Origin: Mytilus trossulus
Lineage: Eukaryota; Mollusca; Bivalvia; Mytilida; Mytilidae
Direction of reading: 5' to 3'
Assembly: GCF_036588685.1 (NCBI RefSeq)
Contig: NC_086374.1
Coordinates: 91,258,059-91,322,058, forward strand
DNA length: 64,000 nucleotides
A model generated the notes under the pieces. That model searched no databases. It was not told the DNA's origin and saw only the letters and a program-made list of their open reading frames with translations. Below are positions 47,901 through 58,106 of the stretch, piece by piece; positions within the stretch are counted from its first letter, which is position 1, and every line of letters begins with the position of its first letter. A program made the position numbers and the translations under genes.

Positions 47901-50900
47901 TCAACCAACATATTTGGAACTCTTGGTTTAATAGCTTCCTTGTGAGAAGCAATCCTTATCAAAGAAATCATGATAAGAAATACAAGCCCGGGTATATCGT
48001 ATCAATTGGTAGATATATACTAGTAATACGTATGCTGGAATGATGCTACATAGAAATGGTAAGTTCACAATTGGGAAGCTGAAATCATCTCTTTTGTCGT
48101 AAAGTTTTGTTTTCAACCAACCCTCATTGTCAATTTCTAGATGTAAGTCAATATATGAGGCAGACTTGACTGTATCTGTAGTATCCTTTCTCTCCAGTGT
48201 AATGGGATATATTCGTTCAACGTGGTCACCAAAGTTTGTATTATTTAGTGAGAGAACATCATCTATATAGCGGAACGTAAAGTTAAAGGATATTGCTAAC
48301 TTATTATCTTTCTTCCTATGAAGTTCCTGTATGAAGTCAGTCTCATAATAATAAAAAAACAATCCGGCGATAAGAAGACACAATTGGTTCCCATTGAAAT
48401 TCCGACAGTCTGTTGATTAACACATCCTCCATACGTAACAAATATGTTGTCAATCAATAAATCGAGTATCTTGATAATGTCAGTTTCAGAGAATTTTTGG
48501 TTTGTGATTCTTAACAAAGCAGGATTTAAACATGTTAGCTATGTCTGAGCAAGTTACAGTGTTTGTTAATATTCAAGAACTTGTTTGTAATATCTCCGGT
48601 AAGTACATTCCAACATAAAGAGGCAACAAGTAACTCGATGATATATGTAAATTCATTTTACAATTAAGCCCTAGTCACAATTGTATGTCCATACTGAAAG
48701 ATATTGATAAACCAAATAGTGCTGAGAATGCATGACAGTTAGGAATCGGTCTTTCACTGGTAAAAACAATTCTAAAATAATAAATATTCCTCTTTTGCCG
48801 CCATTTGATAACTGTAAATGGTAACACATTATGTTAGAAAAAAGTTAGAATTATTTACCAGAGCAGCACTACCGGAACTAGACCCACCAGCGGAAAGTCT
48901 GTTGTTAAAAGGATTTTTAACTGGTCCAGAGGAAGATGTCCAACTATTACCACTGAAACACATATCTTCACAGACGGTTTTTCCAGCAATAATTCCACCT
49001 TATAAATACAAAATAGTGACTTAAAGATCACTTCTGTCAATAGTTATCAAAGGTACCAGGATTATAATTTAGTACGCCAGACGTGCGTTTCGTCTACATA
49101 AGACTCATTAGTGACGTTCATATCAAAATATTTATAAAGCCAAACAAGTACAATGTTGAAGAGCATTGAAGATCCAAAAGTCCTAAAAGTTGTGCCAAAT
49201 ACGGCTAAGGTAATTTATGACTAGGATAAGAAAGGACTTAATTTTTCGAAAAATTCAAAGTTTTGTAAACAGGAAATTTACAAAAATGACCTCATTATTG
49301 ATATTCATGTCAACACCGAAATGTTGACTACTGGGCTGGTGATACCCTCGCAGACGAAACGTCCACCAGAAGTGGCATCGAACCAGTTAAATTAATCGTA
49401 AAGAGTTTTACTTAATGAGAATTCAAAAAAATGTAGCCACTAATTTTACATATTTTCAAGCATTTACTTTATACAATAACCTCGATTTATTTCAAAGAGA
49501 AGCAAAAGATACCTAGGGTACATACAAACTCACAAGTCGAAAATAAACTGACGATATAAAAAAATCAATATGACCAAAAGTCAAACAACAGTACACAAAA
49601 CACAGCATAGAAAACAAAAGACTGAGCAACACAAATCTCAGAATCCAATGGACCAATGCTGATGAAGCTCTACTATGATAAGGACCACCATGATAAGTTG
49701 TGCAGTGGACTTTGAGATGTGCATGATGGCCACCGTTACCACGAAAAAAATCAAAAATGTCACATCAGATGACTATTCTGTTAAAAAAAATCTATTATAG
49801 GAAAAAATTCTGAAGACAGCAATTATGCCGATGTAACAATTCAAAACAATTATGAAATAAAAGATGAATTCATAATTTCAAAGCAATCGTCAGATATGAA
49901 TATAACCCATACTGGCTGGTTGAGACCTATAAAAATAAATAGCTTTAGTGGGGAAAATTTCATGTTTTTTTCTTGTAATTCACTTAAAATTTGTAAAGAT
50001 ACTACTGATATAAAGTTTGATGTTTTATCATGTATGTACTCTCAACTACGATACTTTATTGTTTGTTTTATTGTTAGATTTGTATGTTCATTTGGTTGAA
50101 TTTGTAGTAAATTGTGGTTTTTTTTTTCATCTGTGAAGTATGTTTACATAGTTGAGGCTGTTGGATCCTAAATAACAATAATTTATGGTTGCTCTCCCTA
50201 TTTTGTTAATAAAACGGAACTATAATCGGCATAAAGGGACAACCCGTGGTAAAATCTAGATATATTCAAGCCCCCATTAATTATTTCGATTCTAATAGGT
50301 CAAATACGGCAATTCTTTTGGGTCGAAGCGCTCTAGGTGGAGGCAAATATTTGCCATTCCCATAAATAAACGCCGCTATCAAATTGGCGTAAAAGAACGG
50401 AGCAAACTGAATTAGTGACATGCTTAAACTATTTAAAATAACGCATATAGATAGCTTTTAATTAATTTAAATAATAATTTACTTATATGTCTTAAATGTT
50501 TCAACAAAGGTGGCTTATAACACATTTTAGCATCGTTTGTTTATGTTTCCATGTTGTGATGATTTTCGGATTTGAAAGCGTGTATTTTCCCGTAAAATGC
50601 TCATATACTAACGTCATCGTTTTATGACGTCGCGAAAATCATTCATAAAAAAGCATATGACGTGGGAGTACGATCGGAACAGCCCATGCAATATATTCAA
50701 ATTTTACCACGGGTGTGTACTCAAAGCGTTTGAAGGACGTCATGTTAGAATAATACGTATGTATTCCTATAAAGAATACTATACCACGAACCTTCATCAA
50801 GTATTCTGGTGATGATGGTTGCGTCAAACTCCGGTGTGTATCCCTCTAGTATTTTAGATCCATTCATCATTGGTACTCCAGCAACAGCTACATTGTCTTT

Positions 50901-53665
50901 GATGCCAATCATCTTACCTGCCAGTTTACCTGTCGACGTTCCTTTAACCTCACATTTCCAATACCTTTGTAAAATTCTATTATTTAATATCAACTATCCA
51001 TAAGATGTCTAAACGGTAGCCTTCCTTTTACAAAGAAAATGAGTATATATTTTTTACAGGTTTTAAGTCTTTTCGCGGGGAAAGAGTATTGAATATGTTT
51101 TTGGTATCGTATTTTGATTCTTACTGTATGGTTGCGAACTCGATCATATAATAGTTGATAACCTTGATTATGACGAGAAAAGTAATATCACATAAAATTG
51201 TGGAGAGTTGTTTCATTGGCAATCATACCACATCTTCTTTTTTAAATGAACTCTGAGGAAAATTCAAAACGGACAGTCCCTAATCAAATAGCAAAATCAA
51301 ATGATAAAACACATCAAACGAAGGGACAACATCTGAAACATTCCTGACTTGGTACAGGTAATTTCAAATGTAGAAAATGATGGATTAACCCGGGTTTTAT
51401 AGCGCTAAACATTATACTGGTACAAGAGTCGAAACATACATAATAAAATTGCAAAAATATGGGTAAAGCGGTTATCACTGTGTCACAATCTCAATAAGAA
51501 CAAAAACAAACAAATATTTAACCAGGAAGCACAAAAAAACATATATCAAATTTAAAAACCACGTTCATTGTTTACTTTTATTTGCATTTTAGATCAACCC
51601 ATAAAGTGTTAAAATATTTGAAGTCCTGAACCACTGTATATCGGAACAGCTTATAAAACATTTATCTGTTATATAAAAATGCAACCACACAATCAAACTG
51701 TAGTTGATTTAAGTAGTGTATAGTGTTTTGAATCCTATGTGTGAGTCAGAGCGATCCATCCTAATATTCAGGAGCAATATCACTTACCAGGCATCGTCAT
51801 CTGATTTAAATCCGGGGGTTCGGGGATATTTTACAGGAAGTTGTGGTTCAATTAGCTCATTTACCCTCTGGTAAGCCTTGATCACATCCTTCAAATGCTC
51901 TACAATGATCATGTATAGCTAAGTAAGATATACGATTGCAGATTGCAAAAGAAGTTACATTATATAGTTATCAAAGGTACCAGGATTATAATTTAGTATA
52001 CCAGACAAGCGTTTCGTCTACACAAGAGTCATCAGTGACGCTCATATCAAAATATTTATAAAGCCAGACAAGTAAGAAGTTGAAAAGCATTGAGAATTCA
52101 AAATTCCAAAAAGTTGTGCCAAATACAGCTAAGGTAATATATGCCTGGGGTAAGAACATCCGTAATTTTTCGAAAAATTCAAAGTTTTGTAATACAAGAA
52201 ATTTATAAAAATGACCACATTATTGATATTCATTTCAACACCGAAATGTTATGTATGATAATATAAGGTTCAAATAATTTAGGAATCTGAATATGTAAAA
52301 GTACAATACTGATATCATGGGAGAAAAAAAAGCATTGCAATTTAATTAAAAATAGCGAAATATAATTAAAAAAACTGAGATGATTAACGCTAGTATTTGC
52401 ATGTCTTTTACATGGAATTAAGGAATTGATATTCCAAACAGTAAAATCAATCACAATGCGATCGCCATTCTAACGATGATAAGCAGTGAGCATAGTGAGC
52501 AATTTCTACGTGTAACACCTGTATTAAAATCGTAGTTAACGCAAAGATCAATCAGTCGTGAAATTATTTTTATTAAATAACATAGAGGTTAAAAAGAAAA
52601 CTAAATATAACCCATGATATACAACTAAAATAAAGAAATGTGCAAATACCGTGTACAAAATCTATTTCCTCGTCTGATGACTTCAATCTTAATTCTGCAT
52701 CTATTTCTTTTAGTTCGTTGATATGAGGTAATTTTACTACAGGATTTTTATACAAATCTGCAACTAAATAAATCAAAAAGTTTTATAATAATTTAAATGT
52801 TAAAATGTTTAGATATGATGCCATATTCCTATTTTTGCTTTCCTTAATATCTTAATTATTTAGTTTTTGTACAGCTCATTCGAAAACAACAATATAAAAT
52901 ATAGGTCACCGATGAGTTAAAAAAGATATTTCAATTTTAATGCCAAAAAATGGCATTTTTACACCAAAGGGAGATAATTTGGAGATTTTTCAATGATATC
53001 TATATTTTAAAAGTCACCTGGGGCCAACACGTATTGATTTTGTGGAATGATTTTTTAACCATATGATAAAGTAACAATTTCTTAAGGTAATTTTTAAAAC
53101 TTGTAATGAAAAATAAATGTTTGATTTTTTTCTGAATTTTTTATACCCGCGAGCCTCCTTAAGTTCGATGATTGCTTTGGTCAGATATAAAACATAAGTG
53201 ACTGTCAAGGCTCCGTGTTGAAAGCCGTACATTGACCTATAATGGTTTACTTTTATAAATTGTTATTTGGATGGAGAGTTGACACTCACACCACATCTTC
53301 ATATATTTTTTTATATATATGAGTTTGCTAATGGGACGAGTTTCCATGCATCTTATAATCTATTTCCATCTGTCAGTGTGCACTTCTTTAATTAAAAGCA
53401 ATTCGTGCATTCTTATTTCGCCTGCTTAACCAGAATGAAGCAAATACATTTATGCATACAATGTAAACAACGACGTCGTCATATTTTGGCTTCGTTATTT
53501 GCTGCACGTATGCATGGTGATTATAAACTTATAAATTATTATGAATGTCTTTAATATTAAGATAACATAGGTGTGTAGTTAAAAGAAATGAATTGATTAT
53601 ACCCTCAGCTTACACCTTGATATAAACATAATACACTTACCTTTCGTGTCATCCGAGGAAGCCAT
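41990..53665 (-). CDS. Amidase copy 2 (amidase signature family, bacterial enantioselective-amidase type)
   Basis: Same reaction class as copy 1: amide to acid plus ammonia, substrate unknown, probably cytosolic as no signal peptide is seen. Coding exons, 5' to 3': 53641-53665, 52650-52763, 51788-51899, 50792-50964, 48859-48998, 47428-47628, 46824-46898, 45826-45988, 44239-44301, 42825-43112, 41990-42183. GT/AG borders and phases all agree: 1548 nt, 515 residues, close to RhAmidase (about 521). Starts MASSDDTK. Catalytic Lys106 (GIKDN), cis-Ser181 (GGSSSG), nucleophile Ser205 (GGDQGGS), each ten higher than RhAmidase Lys96/Ser171/Ser195. Later landmarks: [13 protein letters not shown], the 21-codon exon with [28 protein letters not shown] and [10 protein letters not shown]. 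It keeps conserved positions that copy 1 lost, so it looks like the ancestral-type copy. It is head-to-tail with copy 1 (4.6 kb apart) and divergent from the aminotransferase. Confidence 0.94.
42540..42690 (-). repeat. SINE-like family S3 fragment, reverse
   Basis: TATGTCTGTTTGTTTTGTTC, ATGTCATACACGTGAGAGGT and TAAAACCAGGTTAAAGCC are the reverse of S3 blocks. In intron 10 of amidase copy 2. Confidence 0.65.
43365..43650 (-). repeat. Dispersed repeat I, copy 2 (reverse)
   Basis: Reverse-oriented copy of 38269-38560, about 90% or more identical by eye, inside amidase copy 2 intron 9. Confidence 0.85.
43664..44180. repeat. Local duplication, GATGATGAGTTCTACACCC units
   Basis: AAGACTAAGATGATGAGTTC with ACACCCAAAAGCTTGGTTGA, and GCGTTCCTGATGAAGGTGAA with TCAAGAAAAGCGCTTCG, recur in degraded form at about 44064-44160. 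In intron 9 of amidase copy 2. Confidence 0.65.
44302..45825 (-). other. Amidase copy 2 intron 8
   Basis: AT-rich, no recognised repeat and no gene. Confidence 0.6.
47035..47245 (-). repeat. SINE-like family S1 copy, reverse
   Basis: TGTTGTGACGGGGCATTTTT, CCGTGTTGAAAGCCGTACCT, AGTTGTCTCATTGGCACTCA and TACCACACCTTCTTATATAT in order. In intron 6 of amidase copy 2. Confidence 0.7.
47930..48520 (-). pseudogene. Penelope-type reverse transcriptase fragment
   Basis: The minus strand reads [20 protein letters not shown] and VGISMGTN, then after a frameshift [20 protein letters not shown] (catalytic YIDD), [40 protein letters not shown] and a decayed end. It lies in intron 5 of amidase copy 2, in the gene's own orientation. 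Confidence 0.82.
49035..49390 (+). repeat. SINE-like family S2 copy
   Basis: AGTTATCAAAGGTACCAGGA, ACGCCAGACGTGCGTTTCGT, AGAGCATTGAAGATCC and AGTTGTGCCAAATACGGCTA in order. It starts about 40 bp upstream of amidase copy 2 exon 5. Confidence 0.78.
50242..50714. mobile_element. MITE-like element with ACCCGTGGTAAAAT ends
   Basis: ACCCGTGGTAAAAT at the left is exactly inverted at the right (ATTTTACCACGGGT), with looser pairing beyond. 473 bp, no coding frame. Its right end is 78 bp from the donor side of amidase copy 2 exon 4. Confidence 0.78.
50792..50964 (-). other. Amidase copy 2 exon 4 (catalytic Lys exon)
   Basis: Encodes [17 protein letters not shown] then [20 protein letters not shown]. 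Its 3' ~140 nt are almost identical to exon 4 of copy 1 (34120-34260), unlike all other exon pairs. Confidence 0.93.
51245..51600 (+). repeat. SINE-like family S3 copy
   Basis: GAAAATTCAAAACGGACAGT, ACACATCAAACGAAGGGACA, TTCCTGACTTGGTACAGGTA and CGGTTATCACTGTGTCACAA in order. Preceded by an S1 end (51190-51243). Confidence 0.75.
51962..52260 (+). repeat. SINE-like family S2 copy
   Basis: AGTTATCAAAGGTACCAGGA, ACAAGCGTTTCGTCTACACA and AAGTTGTGCCAAATACAGCT in order. In intron 2 of amidase copy 2. Confidence 0.76.
53205..53312 (-). repeat. SINE-like family S1 fragment, reverse
   Basis: AGGCTCCGTGTTGAAAGCCG, TACATTGACCTATAATGGTT and ACACCACATCTTCATAT; S1 3' part in intron 1 of amidase copy 2. 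Confidence 0.65.
53641..53665 (-). other. Amidase copy 2 first coding exon (25 nt)
   Basis: ATG GCT TCC TCG GAT GAC ACG AAA G then GTAAG. It is the only exon-like ATG with a matching phase-1 donor upstream of exon 2. Confidence 0.85.
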
Positions 53666-54560
53666 AATGTACTTTTCGGTCGATAGTTTGTGTAGAAGAG
53701 TATAATGTAGTTTACATCTGTCAGTAGTAAATATTTATTGAGCGCATACTCAGGGATAATGCTCCAGATTCGACTAGCCAATGGTTATGAATGCAATTTT
53801 TATTACATTTTGCAATGTTTACCTTGATCATCCTCGTAATACTATTTGTCATTGACCTCGAACTTTAAATCGGTACAACCGTATATGTGTGGATTATAGT
53901 CTTGTTAATTGAGAAACCAGTCGAAATGACTACCTTTTCCTATCAAAGAGGAAATCGTATTAGAAAGAATTAATTGATCAGTTGGCTAGTATGTTTGCTT
54001 TTTCACTCGGAAATTTTCTCTGAGTGCAGTCTGTCTGTCTATCAAATTTGTGTACCTTGAAAAGTTTTTAGGTAATATTATAACCATTTGATTCATTTAA
54101 TTCAAATCAAAATCAAAAACCCAAATAGATTTTGCTATGCACTTTTTTCGTCTCTGCAATTATTGTCAGGTATCTACTGCCCATATATATAAAAAAGAAG
54201 ATGTGGTATGATTGCCAATAAGACTTTTGTTCTGGTTCCCAGCTGTCAATGAGTAAAGGACGTCAGTATGTAGTGAAACGTTAACATAATAAAGTCAAAA
54301 TTTGGAAAAGGTGAAATGAATAGTTGATCTTAAATCCGAAAACACGTTAGTCCATTTCTTTTATCTCGGGTCTTGGTAACCTAACTCTTACATGGAGTTT
54401 GTTTTCTTTTGATTTGAAGAAAAGGATATGTCACTAATTTTTATGAAGCAGCAAACAATAACAAAAATATTAACTATATAACCAATTATACACCTTATCG
54501 CTACTTGTCCTTCATTACTGTATATCACAAAAAGTTCAAGCAGCCAGGTCAGCCAGGATT
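53666..54560. other. Upstream region of amidase copy 2, no gene seen
   Basis: Probable promoter side of amidase copy 2. A short S1 start (54183-54232) is present. No core promoter motif can be chosen with confidence. Confidence 0.5.
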
Positions 54561-54569
54561 AGCCATAAG

Positions 54570-54742
54570 TAGACCGAATTATCTGTCTCTAGTGTGGGTT
54601 CATTTGAACCCACATTTTCTTATCATCATTTGGCTATTTTATATTTATTTTTTTTTTGTGGACACAAATAAAATAGCCAAATGATGATAAGAAAATATGG
54701 AATGACAAATGAACCCACACTAGAGACAGATTATTCGGTCTA
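54570..54742. repeat. Inverted repeat with ~73-bp arms
   Basis: Left arm 54570-54642 (TAGACCGAATTATCTGTCTC ... TTGGCTATTTTA) pairs with right arm 54669-54742 (TAAAATAGCCAAATGATGAT ... TTATTCGGTCTA), with one small bulge. A T-rich loop of about 26 nt. Confidence 0.9.
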
Positions 54743-55039
54743 GAATAGCGGCAAATACATCTTATCACTATTTGAAAATCTTTCGTGATTGACCTGGGAA
54801 TCTGCCTTGCTTGAACTATTGAGGTCATACAAGAATCACTTCTCCATTGTGGCGTCAAGATATTTTATTATGATGTTGAAATTTTAGGGGAACCTTTGTG
54901 ATGTCCAGTAATGGCAGACAAATAACGTTAAGGTGTATACATTTTTGTAAATCATTTCAAATGGGATACATGTACATATACAATGTACAACACCCAGATT
55001 GAGAACTAGAAAGCTAACCAAATTTTTGCTTCCACCTCT

Positions 55040-55185
55040 TCACATTTAAGAGACCAAAATAACACAAAAATTACAACTATAGGTCACTGTAGGGCATTCA
55101 ACAATGAGCAAAGCCCATACCGCATAGTCAGTTATTAAAGGCCCCGAAATGACAATGTAAAACAATTCAAACGAGAAAACATGTC
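55040..55185 (+). repeat. SINE-like family S1 fragment
   Basis: GAGACCAAAATAACACAAAA, GCATTCAACAATGAGCAAAG and CCCCGAAATGACAATGTAAA in order. Confidence 0.72.
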
Positions 55186-55189
55186 AATC

Positions 55190-56605
55190 AATGCAATCAA
55201 CTGCAATTATAACCTATTTGGAAATTTTTTAACTTCTTTCCAATATTAGTTGTTTACCCTTTTGTAGGAACGAAAAAGAGTGTATGGTTAAATCCAGTTA
55301 GGCTTACATTTTAGTTTCTAAAACAAAATGAATTTGAACTCTATTTTTCTAGGGCATGCCATGCCCTAAAACGTTTTCACATACATAGATTTGTTCAAAT
55401 GTACTCAGTATAAATATTTAGTTGAAAACATAGCCATTTTAGCCAAAGGATTCACATGAACCTTACTTATTTATTCAACACATATTTTCAAACTTTGTGT
55501 TGAGCTGTAAATCAAAAAGTTGATACAAGGGATCACGTTTTTATAGAGAGAACTTCTAAATTCAAAAAAGGTATTACAGTCGACGAAGAATCAATGATGG
55601 TTCATTATTAGTTAAAACTGGTGCTCAAGTCGTACAGAATTTTAGTACTGGTGTATTTAATGAGTTAATTGACATATTTTTGACAGTCCTGAATACTTTT
55701 ATTTTGGTTTTATTTGGCAATTTCAGGGGCAAAGTAATATCTCTTTTACTTTCTCCTTTTAAAAAATATTCAAATGAAAATAGTGTGAAATGATAATTCT
55801 AGTAGTTAGAATGTATAATCAGTAAGATATCACATGGGGCTTTGTTTACATAACATAAATGTAAGTATTAACTGTCGAACAACTGTACACTTACTTTATT
55901 AGATTTTATCTGAAGCCAGGTAAGTATTTTAAGGTTAATTCATATTTTAAACAACCCTTCCTTACCTGCACGAATCTGTGAAGTAGCTATTTTTTGTGTA
56001 GATGACAATCTTAGACAAATATCTTCTCGCATATCCCTTTGTTTTCGTTAAAACATATTGGAAGAGGCGAGGATGAACGCTTCAAATATAATTCAACCCT
56101 TCAACTCGTTTGTGTTTATTTTTCTATTACTTATTTTAATTTGATTTTAGTTTGTTTCACCGATTTTGTTTTTGTCCATAAATTTATGAGTTTTGAATAG
56201 CTGTATACTACTGTTGCCTTTATTTGTGTATGTGTATGTTCTAAATCAGGAACCTAGAGATCGTCGATGGTTGTCTTTACTTAACATGCATTAGTTATGC
56301 TGTCTAATCTTATGCGTTCTGTTTGATATTTTTGCGAACTTATAGTTGACATGTCGTCTTTTCCTTTGCAATACTGTCTATCGTAGACCGATGGCGTTTG
56401 TTTATTCATGGGTATTTTCTATTCCTTATTTTTAATGCAAAGAGGTAAATGCTAGTATAAAGGTTTAACTAATATGAGGATGTTTGGTCAGTTAATCATC
56501 AATTCTCCTAAAATTATCATAAAATAAACCATTTTAAATCAGGAGATGAAAAATCCGAGCATGCTATTTAATCTAACATTATTTACTACCACTACAAACC
56601 AGAAA
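55190..56605. other. Divergent spacer, no gene seen
   Basis: AT-rich spacer between amidase copy 2 and the aminotransferase. No convincing frame or repeat boundary. Confidence 0.5.
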
Positions 56606-56610
56606 AAATC

Positions 56611-57740
56611 TGAAATGGCCTATATCTGTACTCGACTGTACTTATTTTTACTCGACCAGTCTGAATTGGCCTGAAATTTATTTGATAATACTTGACTGTA
56701 GCCTGAACCATACTTGACAGTCTAAACTTGTACTCGACCATTACTTAACAATTTTATACGAGTTTGAATTATACGCGACTAGTCTGAACCATACTCGACC
56801 AAGTCTTAACCAACCTAGACATATTTTTTGTATCTATCAACTGAATATTATCAATTAAGAAAATGATTTAAAAAAAAAAAGAATTTGAACCACTTGAAAT
56901 TGAAAATGTGTTCCAAAGTAATAGTAAAACTTTATTTCAATTAGATGTCAGTAGCTTTTGTCAAATTAAAGACATGACATACTAAAAGCACTTTAATATG
57001 GTTTAATGAAATCAGTACATGTGTGTTTTAACGGTAAAAAGAAAGCCCTATTTTCTAAAACTCGTGCACTACTTATCTAGTATAATCGAAAGGCCTTGAT
57101 ATTTAAGTTAAACAGGATGTTGCAATTTTGAATAAATGTTGTTTAAAATTTGATACCTCTGACCAGGTGTTATCTTATACATGAGTTTGACCCAATCAGA
57201 GGTAATACTCTACACTTCAACACTAATCAGGAGAATAATTTTCTAAATTTCTTTAATTTGATCCCTTTTTATAAATAATATATGATATAAAAAAAATATT
57301 TAAAATTATTATAATAGATATATGTCTTAATAAGGCTAAACAATTCATTGATTTTGTTGGCTGTTGTTATAAGTGTCAGTTAAAAAGAAATTTATTGTAA
57401 AAATTAAGAAAAGTAGATGTTATTTGGTCCAGTATGGTTCAGACTGGTCGAGTATTGTTCAGAATTTTGGTTAAGTATGGTTTAGACTGGAGGAATAGGT
57501 CGAGTACAGGTCGAGAATGGGTTAAGACTGTTTTAGACTGGTCGAGTAATAATTCAGTCTATTGTAAATGGCAAAGATAAGGGTCAAGTTCGATTCAGTA
57601 CATTTGAGTATGGTTCAGACTGGGGTCGAGTAATGTCAAGTAAAAGTCAGACCAGTTTAGACTGGTCGAGTAAAACTCAGACCAATTCAGACTGGTCGAG
57701 TAAAACTCAGTACAGTCAAGTACAGAAATAGGCCATTTCA
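56611..57740. mobile_element. Foldback element with TACTCGACCAGTCTGAA tandem arms
   Basis: The left end TGAAATGGCCTATATCTGTA is inverted at the right end (TACAGAAATAGGCCATTTCA), and pairing runs about 60 bp at roughly 90%. Both flanks are built of degenerate ~24-bp units around ACTCGACCAGTCTGAA (left to about 56810; right, inverted, from about 57420). The AT-rich centre has no coding frame. Its right end is 367 bp upstream of the aminotransferase start codon. Confidence 0.82.
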
Positions 57741-58106
57741 CACATTTACTAGTTTGTAGTGTACTGTACATTGAAACCATTTTGCGATATGTTTTATATA
57801 TTTTTTTAAATCAAATAAACATTTTATAGCAGTATTTGTATTCAGCTTATCCTGGAATCGCAATTTTTAATCTCGTATGTGTGTCGAATGCTAAATAATC
57901 GCAAAAATAAATGTCCACAATAAATTCTGAATAAACATTATGTTGAAGTCAAACACGCACATTTTAAACGTATTTGGGCTCTAGTCTATCGTAATTAAGA
58001 AAAGAAAACTCATTTGTGATAGGCGATAAGATATATCAGGCTGTAAACTGTAAGAATGTATATCAAAATATAATGGAATGATTATTTGCAGATATATCTT
58101 AACTAA
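57741..58106 (+). promoter_or_regulatory. Proximal upstream region of the aminotransferase gene
   Basis: The interval between the foldback element and the start codon. It must hold the proximal promoter or a 5' UTR exon border; a TTGCAG-type acceptor (about 58086-58091) precedes the ATG, so a non-coding first exon further upstream is possible. GATAAGATAT-like motifs at about 58025 are noted only as motifs. Confidence 0.35.
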
